From Singulisphaera sp. GP187 (GTDB lineage: Bacteria; Pseudomonadota; Gammaproteobacteria; Burkholderiales; Burkholderiaceae_C): DNA of 7,749 bases. The notes below the pieces were generated by a model, which had not been told where the DNA came from, did no database searches, and saw only the letters and a list, made by a program, of their open reading frames with translations. A program made the position numbers and the translations under genes. The stretch's first letter is position 1. Every line of letters begins with the position of its first letter. This document shows positions 1 to 5,985 of this stretch, one piece after another. The stretch covers positions 1 to 7,749 of the forward strand of contig CALPYQ020000061.1 of the NCBI GenBank assembly GCA_943327965.2. The letters run 5' to 3'.

Positions 1-740
1 ATTTTTTGAAAGTTAGGACGGGGGCTTGAAGTGGGCAAAGCTTTGAGGGCTTCTTCAAAAGCCAAGGCGCCTCGGCCATGGGCTACTTGCCACTCGTGCC
101 CAACTTGATTGAGCGACAGCAACTGGAGAGCTTCAGGCAGGGCCGCTGGTTCATAGCAAAAAAGACTGGTTTTCAGGGGCGCGGCGGATGTGCAGGATGA
201 AGGATCTGCCAATTCCGAAGCCTTTAATTCATCCAGGGATTTTTCTCGAAGCAGGCCGCCCGTCTTTTCGGTAAAGCCCGGGTAAAAAAACCATTTGCGC
301 CGACCCTTCATGGGACCGATCATCACAGGGGAGGGCAGGCAATGACTGCGCTCCACATAAGTTTCAGCGCTGAGGTACTCCAAGTTGAGCCAAACAGGTA
401 TTGGATCAAGGGGGTGCTGTTCAAGCCTTTTTAGGTCCCAATGGACAAAGTGATCGGGTATTTCGCAGCCAAAAGCCTCTACCCATACTTGGGCCGCCTC
501 AGAGGTATTGGCCAAGGGCGCCTGCCAAGGCCTGACTTCTACATTCCCCGTCGGTAAACTTAGGTGAGCCCATCCCTCAGCGTTGAGGTTGGCCTGGGGC
601 GCCATCCATGCAAGCGCCGACGCATCGTCCACCCAAAGGCGGACACGTTGTCCCCTGGCGGCCAAATTGACGCTCAAACGCCAACAGACCCCCAAATCTC
701 CATGGTTGTCGATGACACGGCAAAAAATGTCCCAAAGCAT
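1..740 (-). CDS. earP: EarP, elongation factor P arginine rhamnosyltransferase (3' end outside window)
   Basis: EarP transfers rhamnose from dTDP-L-rhamnose to a conserved arginine of elongation factor P, activating EF-P to rescue ribosomes stalled at polyproline stretches; it acts in the cytoplasm. Reading the minus strand from ATG 740 gives 246 uninterrupted codons to the window edge; full EarP proteins are roughly 370-390 residues, so about one third is missing. The N-terminus MLWDIFCRVIDNHGDLGVCW carries the two family aspartates (D11 and D15 here) that correspond to the catalytically important pair near residues 13-20 in studied EarP proteins. Further family signatures are WLNLEYLSAETYVERSH (about residues 119-135), KWFFYPGFT (about 149-157) and SLFCYE (about 191-196). 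An in-frame ATG at 794 would extend into uvrC; 740 matches the usual N-terminus just before WDIFC. No clear Shine-Dalgarno is visible. In related genomes efp usually follows earP, which would lie beyond the left edge. Confidence 0.95.
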   Translation of the reverse strand, partial: MLWDIFCRVIDNHGDLGVCWRLSVNLAARGQRVRLWVDDASALAWMAPQANLNAEGWAHLSLPTGNVEVRPWQAPLANTSEAAQVWVEAFGCEIPDHFVHWDLKRLEQHPLDPIPVWLNLEYLSAETYVERSHCLPSPVMIGPMKGRRKWFFYPGFTEKTGGLLREKSLDELKASELADPSSCTSAAPLKTSLFCYEPAALPEALQLLSLNQVGHEWQVAHGRGALAFEEALKALPTSSPRPNFQK

Positions 741-779
741 GCGTGATATTGTCGCGCGCTTCGAGACACAATAGCGCCC
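741..779. promoter_or_regulatory. Short divergent intergenic region between earP and uvrC
   Basis: Only 39 bases separate the divergent start codons of earP (minus) and uvrC (plus). There is no room for two complete non-overlapping promoters, so at least one promoter, or part of it, must lie inside the opposite gene's coding sequence. I could not find a convincing -35/-10 pair for either direction, and neither start has a strong Shine-Dalgarno; a weak CGAGA lies about 13 bases before the uvrC ATG. Confidence 0.4.
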
Positions 780-2744
780 ATGTCCAGCGTTCATCCAGAA
801 TCTTTGTTAGCCGAAGTGGCGGCACTCCCTAGTTTGCCCGGGGTGTATCGGTATTTTGATGCCGAGGATCAGGTCTTGTATGTGGGCAAAGCACGCAATT
901 TGAAGAAGCGTGTCAGCAGTTATTTCCAAAAAGATCATGGTGGCACGCGCATTGGCCACATGGTCAGCAAAATCAGGCGAATGCAAACCACGGTGGTGAG
1001 GTCGGAAGCGGAAGCCTTGCTGCTGGAAAATAATTTGATCAAAACATTGAGCCCCAAGTTCAATATTTTGTTCAGAGACGACAAAAGTTATCCTTATCTG
1101 AAGGTTTCTGGTACTGGCTCGGCTCGCTCAAATAGCAAGCCCCTCAAAGCCGCAGAGAATGAGACTGTCAAACCTGACGACTATTCACGCATCGCTTACT
1201 ACCGGGGTGGTGTTGAAAAAAAACACCGTTACTTTGGGCCTTACCCCAGTGCATGGGCTGTCAAAGAAACCATTCAGCTTTTGCAAAAAGTGTTCAGACT
1301 CAGAACCTGCGAAGACACTGTTTTTGCCAATCGAACACGCCCCTGTTTGCTTTACCAAATTAAGCGATGTTCGGGGCCATGTGTTGGCATGGTTTCTGTC
1401 GATCAATATGCCCAAGATGTGGCGCAAGCTGAGGCATTCCTCAAAGGGGAAACGCAAGCTGTTTTAAAGGCCATGGAAGCTCGCATGATGGCGCACTCAG
1501 ACCAACTTGAATTTGAGTTGGCTGCTGAAGTTCGAAATCAAATGACCGCCTTATCGCGTGTGTTACATCAGCAGTCTGTCGACAATGTGACCGAAACAGA
1601 CGTCGATATTTTGGCCGTGAAAGTGCAGGGTGGACGAGCCTGTGTCAACTTGGCCATGGTCCGTGGTGGTCGTCATTTGGGGGATCGACCTTATTTTCCG
1701 TCGCATGTTGAAGATGGTCATGCCATTGGCGGAACGGCATTGGAAGACGATGCAGAAGTTGCGGTGCAAAGTCTGGAGGTCAAAGTGTTGGAAGCATTTA
1801 TTGCGCAGCACTATCTCAGTATTCCGGTGCCAGCCGTTCTCATTACCAGTGAAAAAATCAATGCCAAAGTGATTGATGCCATTACCTCTCAGTCCAGCAT
1901 CAAGGTGTCTGCGGTTCACAACCCAAGAGAGCAAAGACGTTCCTGGCTTGAAATGGCAGAAAAAAATGCGGCCATTCAACTGGCCAGATTGTTGGCGGAA
2001 GAAGGGTCGCAACAAGCTAGAACCAGGGCTTTGGTTGAAGCGCTTGATTTGGCGCCCGATGACATTGATGCCTTGCGCATGGAGTGCTTTGATATTTCAC
2101 ACACCTCGGGCGAGGCGACGCAGGCTTCTTGTGTGGTTTTCCAAAATCACAAAATGCAAAACAGCGAATACCGTCGCTACAAAATTGAAGGCATCACACC
2201 GGGCGACGATTACGCGGCCATGCGCCAAGTCTTATTGCGTCGCTATGGCAAGGTGGCCGAGGCCATGCAATCGGGTGAGGCCAATCACAAAGTGCGCATG
2301 CCCGATGTGGTTTTGATTGATGGCGGAAAGGGACAAGTCTCTATGGCCAAAGAAGTCTTTGAGTCATTGGGGCTTGACCTTGCATTGATTGTGGGCGTTG
2401 AAAAGGGTGAAGGCCGAAAGGTGGGCTTAGAAGAGTTGGTGTTTGCCGATGGCCGCGAAAAGGTCTATTTAGGCAAAGACTCTGCAGCCTTGATGTTGGT
2501 GGCCCAAGTTCGTGACGAAGCGCACCGATTTGCAATTACAGGCATGCGGGCGCAAAGAGCGAAGGTCAGGGTTGGAGGCGGGCGCTTGGAAGAAATAGCG
2601 GGCATCGGACCTAGGAAGCGCGCTAAATTGTTGCAGCGATTTGGTGGTGTCAGGGGGGTAGAGGACGCCAGCGTGGCAGATTTGATGTCTGTTGACGGCA
2701 TATCCAAAGAGTTGGCCGAAATCATTTACCAGGCCCTTCACTGA
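780..2744 (+). CDS. uvrC: UvrC, excinuclease ABC subunit C
   Basis: UvrC makes both incisions, 3' then 5', around bulky DNA lesions after UvrA/UvrB recognition in nucleotide excision repair. The 654-residue protein has every expected part. The N-terminal GIY-YIG nuclease has GVY 21-23, YVG 34-36, catalytic R39 and metal ligand E76. Cysteines 177, 189, 197 and 201 match the four reported to hold an iron-sulfur cluster in E. coli UvrC. A UVR-type UvrB-binding helix pair lies at about 236-262. The RNase H-like endonuclease has D438 in [15 protein letters not shown] at about 474-481, D514 in LIDGGKGQ and H582 in RDEAH. Two helix-hairpin-helix motifs fill about 603-654. It is about 44 residues longer than E. 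coli UvrC, partly from a hydrophilic insert near 110-134. It is followed by pgsA, as in many proteobacteria. The start gives a normal family N-terminus. Confidence 0.98.
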   Translation: MSSVHPESLLAEVAALPSLPGVYRYFDAEDQVLYVGKARNLKKRVSSYFQKDHGGTRIGHMVSKIRRMQTTVVRSEAEALLLENNLIKTLSPKFNILFRDDKSYPYLKVSGTGSARSNSKPLKAAENETVKPDDYSRIAYYRGGVEKKHRYFGPYPSAWAVKETIQLLQKVFRLRTCEDTVFANRTRPCLLYQIKRCSGPCVGMVSVDQYAQDVAQAEAFLKGETQAVLKAMEARMMAHSDQLEFELAAEVRNQMTALSRVLHQQSVDNVTETDVDILAVKVQGGRACVNLAMVRGGRHLGDRPYFPSHVEDGHAIGGTALEDDAEVAVQSLEVKVLEAFIAQHYLSIPVPAVLITSEKINAKVIDAITSQSSIKVSAVHNPREQRRSWLEMAEKNAAIQLARLLAEEGSQQARTRALVEALDLAPDDIDALRMECFDISHTSGEATQASCVVFQNHKMQNSEYRRYKIEGITPGDDYAAMRQVLLRRYGKVAEAMQSGEANHKVRMPDVVLIDGGKGQVSMAKEVFESLGLDLALIVGVEKGEGRKVGLEELVFADGREKVYLGKDSAALMLVAQVRDEAHRFAITGMRAQRAKVRVGGGRLEEIAGIGPRKRAKLLQRFGGVRGVEDASVADLMSVDGISKELAEIIYQALH

Positions 2745-2808
2745 TCAATTTAGAGGTTAGCGCTTTGGTGTCAGACAAATGTTGTCAAGCCATGCCACAA
2801 TAAGCAGC

Positions 2809-3375
2809 ATGTTTTTTACCATTCCCACCATCATGACTTGGACGCGAATTGTCGCGATTCCTTTCATTGTGGGTGTGTTTTATTCAGATTTGCCCGTTGA
2901 GTCGCAAAACTTCTGGGCAACTACCATGTTTGTGGTGTTTGCCATCACAGATTGGCTTGATGGTTTTTTGGCTCGCAAGCTCAATCAAACCTCATCCTTT
3001 GGGGCATTCCTAGACCCGGTTGCAGATAAGTTTTTGGTGTGTGCCTCCTTGTTGGTCTTGGTTCATTTGCACAGAGCGCATGTCTTGGTGGCGCTCATCA
3101 TCATTGGCCGCGAAATAGCCATATCGGCGCTTCGCGAGTGGATGGCCCAAATTGGTGCCAGTAAAAGTGTGGCAGTGCACTTTGTGGGCAAACTCAAAAC
3201 CACGGTTCAAATGGTGGCCATTCCATTTTTGCTGTACAACGGGCAGCTGTTTGGCCTGATTGATACCCACTTGTGGGGTACTGTGCTCATTTGGGGTGCC
3301 TCTATTTTGACCATCTGGTCCATGATTTATTACATGCAAAAAGCATTGCCAGAAATACGCGCTCGTGTGAAGTGA
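2809..3375 (+). CDS. pgsA: PgsA, CDP-diacylglycerol--glycerol-3-phosphate 3-phosphatidyltransferase
   Basis: PgsA is an inner-membrane enzyme that condenses CDP-diacylglycerol with glycerol 3-phosphate to phosphatidylglycerol phosphate, the committed step to phosphatidylglycerol and cardiolipin. The CDP-alcohol phosphatidyltransferase signature D-x2-D-G-x2-A-R-x8-G-x3-D-x3-D is complete: D48, D51, G52, A55, R56, G65, D69 and D73 (188-residue numbering). Several hydrophobic segments flank it, as expected for a polytopic enzyme. I chose ATG 2809 because MFFTIPTIMTWTRI matches the family N-terminus; an in-frame ATG at 2779 would add ten residues and give 198. Neither start has a strong Shine-Dalgarno. 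It lies 64 bases after uvrC, a widely conserved neighbour, and probably shares its transcript. Confidence 0.96.
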   Translation: MFFTIPTIMTWTRIVAIPFIVGVFYSDLPVESQNFWATTMFVVFAITDWLDGFLARKLNQTSSFGAFLDPVADKFLVCASLLVLVHLHRAHVLVALIIIGREIAISALREWMAQIGASKSVAVHFVGKLKTTVQMVAIPFLLYNGQLFGLIDTHLWGTVLIWGASILTIWSMIYYMQKALPEIRARVK

Positions 3376-3412
3376 ATGCGTCGTTTCTGTTTGCAGCTTC
3401 CATCGCAAATCC

Positions 3413-4330
3413 ATGAATTCCACTGACTCCTCCAGCGCTTGGCTTCGCGCCATGCCTGCTGTTTTTGTCCTGATCTGGAGCACTGGATTCATTGTGGCGC
3501 GTTATGGCATGCCACACGCACCACCTTTCTCTTTCTTGGCCATGCGTTATGCGCTTTCAATTTTTTGCTTTTCAATTTGGATTTACTTTGCCAAAGTGAA
3601 ATGGCCCCAAACGCGCCAGGAATACTTGCACTTAGCGATGACAGGCATCTTGATGCATGCAGGGTATTTGGGCGGTGTTTGGGCTGCCGTCAAAGCCGGC
3701 ATGGGCTCTGGGTTGTCGGCCCTGATTGTTGGGTTTCAGCCCGTTCTAACCGCCATCTGGTTATCGTCTCGCGTGAATGGTGCAGAAAATAAAATCAGCC
3801 AACGTCAGTGGATGGGATTGATTTTGGGATTTTTGGGCTTGGTCTTGGTGGTGTGGCGCAAGTTGACGCAGGGCAGTGCGCTCGATCACGTTAACCTTGT
3901 GAATTTAAGCTTTGCGTTGATGGCTTTGTTTTCAATCACGCTGGGAACTTTATATCAAAAAAGCTTTGTCAAACCCTGTGATGTGCGCAGTGCCAATACC
4001 ATCCAATTGATAGCCGCCTTCATTGTGACCAGCCCGTTGGCATTTTTGGAGACCGAGGCCATTCAATGGAATGCAGAGCTTTGGGGTGCCATGGCTTGGT
4101 CGGTATTGGGATTGACCTTGGGCGGCAGTTCATTGCTGTATTTGCTCATTCAAAAGGGCGCAGCGGCATCTGTTACCAGCCTGATGTATTTGGTTCCACC
4201 ATGCACCGCCATACTGGCCTGGTTTTTGTTTGATGAACCCATCACCCTTGTCACTTTGTTGGGTATAGCGCTGACGGCATGGGGCGTCAGCTGGGTTGTC
4301 CGTACGCCCAAATTAAAAACACCTAGTTAG
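3413..4330 (+). CDS. EamA/DMT-family membrane transporter, substrate unknown
   Basis: This 305-residue protein belongs to the drug/metabolite transporter superfamily, whose members usually export amino acids, metabolites or toxic compounds across the inner membrane. Hydrophobic segments fall at about 13-31, 39-60, 74-92, 99-117, 133-150, 161-181, 195-213, 222-245, 250-274 and 278-296, giving the ten helices of two tandem EamA repeats. Typical family sequences are FVLIWSTGFIVARYG in helix 1, GLSALIVGFQPVLTA in helix 4 and the second-repeat stretch SVTSLMYLVPPCTAILAW followed by FDEP. The length is normal. The start at 3413 lies 37 bases after pgsA with no strong Shine-Dalgarno; M14 (3452) would cut into helix 1 and is less likely. 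Substrate cannot be read from sequence. The dehydrogenase starting 12 bases downstream hints at organic-acid chemistry, but that is only a neighbour argument. Confidence 0.9.
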   Translation: MNSTDSSSAWLRAMPAVFVLIWSTGFIVARYGMPHAPPFSFLAMRYALSIFCFSIWIYFAKVKWPQTRQEYLHLAMTGILMHAGYLGGVWAAVKAGMGSGLSALIVGFQPVLTAIWLSSRVNGAENKISQRQWMGLILGFLGLVLVVWRKLTQGSALDHVNLVNLSFALMALFSITLGTLYQKSFVKPCDVRSANTIQLIAAFIVTSPLAFLETEAIQWNAELWGAMAWSVLGLTLGGSSLLYLLIQKGAAASVTSLMYLVPPCTAILAWFLFDEPITLVTLLGIALTAWGVSWVVRTPKLKTPS

Positions 4331-4333
4331 GAG
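4329..4333 (+). promoter_or_regulatory. Shine-Dalgarno of the dehydrogenase gene, overlapping the exporter stop codon
   Basis: AGGAG at 4329-4333 sits nine bases before ATG 4343 and shares two bases with the TAG stop (4328-4330) of the upstream exporter gene. Ribosomes ending the exporter would be placed at this site, which favours cotranscription and possible translational coupling. This is the clearest ribosome binding site among the four genes of the run. Confidence 0.75.
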
Positions 4334-4342
4334 ATCAAGACC

Positions 4343-5428
4343 ATGTCAAAGAAAAGAATTGCAGTCATTGCTGGCGATGGCATTGGCAAAGAAGTCATGC
4401 CCGAAGGTTTGCGTGTGATGGAGGCCGCTGCCTCTAAATTCAACCTCGATTTGGCGTTTGACCATTTCGATTTTTCGAGCTGGGACTACTTTGAAAAGCA
4501 TGGCCAGATGTTGCCCGATAACTGGAAAGACCAAATTGGCGGACACGACGCCATTTACTTTGGCGCCGTTGGCTGGCCCGAAAAAATTGCGGACCATGTT
4601 TCGCTTTGGGGCTCTTTGCTTTTGTTTCGCAGGGAGTTTGATCAGTACATCAATTTGCGACCCGCCCGTTTAATGCCAGGCATCATTGCGCCTGTGGTGC
4701 GCCGAGACGGCAGTCCGCGCCAGCCTGGTGAAATTGACATGTACATCGTGCGTGAAAACACCGAGGGTGAATACTCCAGCATTGGGGGTCGGATGTTTCC
4801 GGGCACTGAGCGCGAAATCGTGATGCAAGAAACGGTGATGTCTCGCATTGGTGTTGACCGTGTTCTGAAGTTTGCTTTCGAGTTGGCGCAATCGCGGCCC
4901 AAGAAACATTTGACAAGCGCTACGAAGTCAAATGGCATTGCCATCACCATGCCCTACTGGGATGAACGCGTAGTGGAAATGGCCAAAAACTATCCAAACA
5001 TCAACGTCGACAAATTTCACATTGATATTTTGACAGCGCACTTCGTACAACGTCCAGATTTTTTCGATGTAGTAGTGGCCAGTAATTTATTTGGCGATAT
5101 CCTGTCCGATTTAGGTCCAGCCTGTACAGGCACTATTGGAATTGCCCCCAGCGCCAACTTAAACCCTGACAGAAAATACCCCTCATTGTTTGAGCCTGTG
5201 CATGGCTCTGCCCCCGACATTGCAGGCCAAAATATTGCCAACCCCATCGGTCAAATTTGGTGCGGTGCCATGATGCTTGAATTCTTGGGTTGTAAGCCAG
5301 CGCACGACGCCGTATTGAGTGGCATCGAAAAAGTATTAGCGCCTCATAGTGGTGCTCCGCGCACTGCGGATATTGGGGGTTCTGCTAATACCCAAGACGT
5401 TGGCAAAGCAATTGCAGCGGCATTATGA
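4343..5428 (+). CDS. ttuC: Tartrate dehydrogenase / D-malate dehydrogenase family (decarboxylating)
   Basis: This cytoplasmic enzyme belongs to the isocitrate/isopropylmalate dehydrogenase superfamily and the tartrate/D-malate branch, which oxidises and often decarboxylates 2-hydroxy acids with NAD and a divalent metal. Visible active-site residues in the 361-residue protein are R96, R106 (YINLRP), R137 (IVRENTEGEYS), Y144, K195 and the metal-binding aspartates D228, D252 and D256 (NLFGDILSDLG). HGSAPDIAG at 287-295 is the adenine-ribose-binding loop; its aspartate (D292) suggests NAD rather than NADP. Against LeuB, the long FDFSSWDYFEKHGQMLP stretch near 42-58 and the WPEKIADHVSLWGSLL region near 78-94 are the tartrate/D-malate branch pattern. 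No leuC/leuD is nearby. Substrate within the branch (tartrate, D-malate, or 3-isopropylmalate as a side activity) cannot be decided from sequence. It starts 12 bases after the exporter stop and is the last gene before a 271-base intergenic region. Confidence 0.88.
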   Translation: MSKKRIAVIAGDGIGKEVMPEGLRVMEAAASKFNLDLAFDHFDFSSWDYFEKHGQMLPDNWKDQIGGHDAIYFGAVGWPEKIADHVSLWGSLLLFRREFDQYINLRPARLMPGIIAPVVRRDGSPRQPGEIDMYIVRENTEGEYSSIGGRMFPGTEREIVMQETVMSRIGVDRVLKFAFELAQSRPKKHLTSATKSNGIAITMPYWDERVVEMAKNYPNINVDKFHIDILTAHFVQRPDFFDVVVASNLFGDILSDLGPACTGTIGIAPSANLNPDRKYPSLFEPVHGSAPDIAGQNIANPIGQIWCGAMMLEFLGCKPAHDAVLSGIEKVLAPHSGAPRTADIGGSANTQDVGKAIAAAL

Positions 5429-5452
5429 GAACTTTGGCAGACTAGTTTCCAG

Positions 5453-5507
5453 ATTTTAAAAATTTTTTAAGTCAAGACCTTGTCTGCATTCAGTTTGCGT
5501 CTAGAAT
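5453..5507 (+). promoter_or_regulatory. Candidate upstream hupB promoter P1 with UP-like A/T block
   Basis: A TTGTCT -35 element (5480-5485, four of six consensus matches) is followed after 16 bases by TAGAAT (5502-5507, five of six matches to TATAAT), predicting a start near 5514. The block at 5453-5470 is almost pure A/T and falls at about -61 to -44, the position of an UP element bound by the RNA polymerase alpha C-terminal domain. Such a promoter would suit the high expression expected of HU. The transcript would have a leader of about 185 bases before hupB. This is prediction from sequence only. Confidence 0.45.
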
Positions 5508-5537
5508 TCGTTCCGCACTGCGGTTTGTAGACGCAAA
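5494..5537. repeat. Perfect 10-bp inverted repeat with a nested GC dyad, upstream of the hupB promoter
   Basis: TTTGCGTCTA (5494-5503) and TAGACGCAAA (5528-5537) are perfect inverted copies. Between them CCGC (5513-5516) and GCGG (5520-5523) form an inner dyad around ACT, so the whole 44-base block could fold as one long interrupted hairpin. It overlaps the -10 of candidate promoter P1 and ends five bases before the -35 of candidate promoter P2. It lies 65 bases after the dehydrogenase stop codon and has no T-run after it on the plus strand, so a classical terminator is unlikely. An operator for a dimeric regulator, or a 3'-end-stabilising structure for the upstream mRNA, are the main alternatives. 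Confidence 0.6.
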
Positions 5538-5542
5538 ATCAT

Positions 5543-5571
5543 TTGACAGACGCTGTTTGTCTGGTTAAATT
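5543..5571 (+). promoter_or_regulatory. Candidate main hupB promoter P2
   Basis: A perfect -35 TTGACA (5543-5548) is followed after 17 bases by TAAATT (5566-5571); read one base earlier the -10 is TTAAAT (5565-5570) with a 16-base spacer and an extended-10 TGG in front. Either way the start point falls near 5578, giving a leader of about 120 bases before the hupB ATG at 5700. The spacer contains the dyad CAGAC-N7-GTCTG (5547-5551 and 5559-5563), which would place a bound dimeric regulator directly on the promoter. This is the best -35 element I see in the window. Confidence 0.6.
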
Positions 5572-5593
5572 GAAGTCGACAAATTCATTGCGG

Positions 5594-5630
5594 AGACAAT
5601 GCGTTGTCTTAGAAGTTTCAAACCAACTTC
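5594..5630 (+). other. Two small hairpins in the hupB leader RNA
   Basis: The predicted leader can form AGACAA (5594-5599) / TTGTCT (5604-5609) around a TGCG loop, which as RNA is a member of the stable UNCG tetraloop class, and GAAGTT (5612-5617) / AACTTC (5625-5630) around a seven-base loop. The first hairpin would cover the start codon of the possible leader ORF at 5599. An A8T5 tract (5631-5643) follows. Together with the terminator-like stem further on, they make the leader a chain of three stems, which suggests a structured regulatory RNA rather than a passive spacer. Confidence 0.4.
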
Positions 5631-5655
5631 AAAAAAAATTTTTAACAACGTTTGA
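5599..5655 (+). promoter_or_regulatory. Possible 18-codon leader ORF ahead of hupB
   Basis: An ATG at 5599 opens an 18-codon reading frame, MRCLRSFKPTSKKIFNNV, ending in TGA at 5653-5655. A GGAG (5592-5595) precedes it, only three bases from the ATG, which is closer than ideal. The stop codon overlaps the first paired base (5654) of the terminator-like stem, so a ribosome ending there would mask part of the left arm. There is no run of a single amino-acid codon as in classical biosynthetic attenuators. An ORF this short can easily arise by chance, so I treat it as a candidate regulatory element, not an established gene. Confidence 0.25.
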
Positions 5656-5685
5656 GTACTCGATGATCGAGTGCTCTATTTTTTT
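5654..5685 (+). terminator. Intrinsic-terminator-like hairpin in the hupB leader (possible attenuator)
   Basis: GAGTACTCGA (5654-5663) pairs with TCGAGTGCTC (5667-5676) through ten pairs including one G-T wobble, around a three-base TGA loop, and is followed by TATTTTTTT (5677-5685). That is the form of a Rho-independent terminator. It ends just 14 bases before the hupB ATG and two bases before the TAAGG containing its Shine-Dalgarno, so no promoter can fit between it and hupB: hupB mRNA must read through it. It may therefore act as an attenuator, define the 3' end of a short leader RNA of about 110 bases, or be only a partial terminator. Confidence 0.6.
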
Positions 5686-5687
5686 CT

Positions 5688-5691
5688 AAGG
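5688..5691 (+). promoter_or_regulatory. hupB ribosome binding site
   Basis: AAGG lies eight bases before ATG 5700 and fixes the hupB start. It begins immediately after the T-run of the terminator-like hairpin, so folding of that hairpin in the RNA would leave it just outside the stem and probably accessible, arguing for transcriptional rather than translational control by that stem. Confidence 0.65.
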
Positions 5692-5699
5692 CTCTTTGT

Positions 5700-5972
5700 A
5701 TGAACAAGACAGAATTGATCGAGCACATTGCTAAACAAGCAGACATTTCAAAAGCTGCTGCTGGCCGCGCATTGGAAGCCACTATTGGCGCCGTTCGCAC
5801 TACATTGAAAAAGGGCGGCACAGTCGCTCTGGTTGGTTTCGGTACTTTCGCTGTTACCAAGCGTGCTGCTCGTACAGGTCGCAACCCACGTACTGGCGCT
5901 GCCATCAAGATCAAATCTGCCAAGGTGCCTAAGTTCCGTCCAGGTAAGGCCTTGAAAGACGCCTTGAATTAA
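5700..5972 (+). CDS. hupB: HU family nucleoid DNA-binding protein
   Basis: HU is a small, abundant dimeric protein that bends and compacts DNA in the nucleoid and helps replication, recombination and transcription. The 90-residue product is full length and matches HU-beta along its whole length: an N-terminal helical dimerisation part beginning [20 protein letters not shown], the GFGTF turn (47-51), the DNA-binding beta arm with [12 protein letters not shown] (55-66), and a C-terminal helix with [12 protein letters not shown]. The arm proline in RNP, which intercalates between bases, is present. IHF subunits are less likely because the arm sequence is the HU type. Next comes tRNA-Val after 13 bases and then ppiD; in E. 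coli hupB also precedes ppiD, so the pairing is old. Control probably comes from the complex leader and promoters at 5453-5685. Confidence 0.97.
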   Translation: MNKTELIEHIAKQADISKAAAGRALEATIGAVRTTLKKGGTVALVGFGTFAVTKRAARTGRNPRTGAAIKIKSAKVPKFRPGKALKDALN

Positions 5973-5985
5973 TCTTTGATTAAGG

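Noticed and set aside
577..825. Minus-strand 82-codon ORF and two plus-strand ORFs (564-746, 583-774) across the earP 5' end
   Set aside because: They overlap the clear EarP reading frame, which shows continuous family sequence from 740 downwards, and have no recognisable domain.
1563..2015. 150-codon minus-strand ORF inside uvrC, with plus-strand frame-shifted ORFs at 1159-1467, 1630-1872 and 1873-2316
   Set aside because: All lie inside the intact UvrC frame and have compositions typical of out-of-frame shadows.
2779..2808. Upstream in-frame start for pgsA adding ten residues
   Set aside because: The extra residues are not typical of the family N-terminus, which starts at MFFTIPT; no ribosome binding site favours the earlier ATG.
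3010..3492. 160-codon minus-strand ORF across the pgsA-exporter junction
   Set aside because: It lies opposite two well-supported genes and has no family resemblance that I can see.
5429..5475. A/T-rich stretch after the dehydrogenase gene as an intrinsic terminator
   Set aside because: T-runs are present but no GC-bearing stem precedes them; the block fits better as an UP-like element.
5663..5689. Eight-codon ORF starting in the terminator loop, with its stop overlapping the hupB ribosome binding site
   Set aside because: It has no Shine-Dalgarno and is too short to distinguish from chance.
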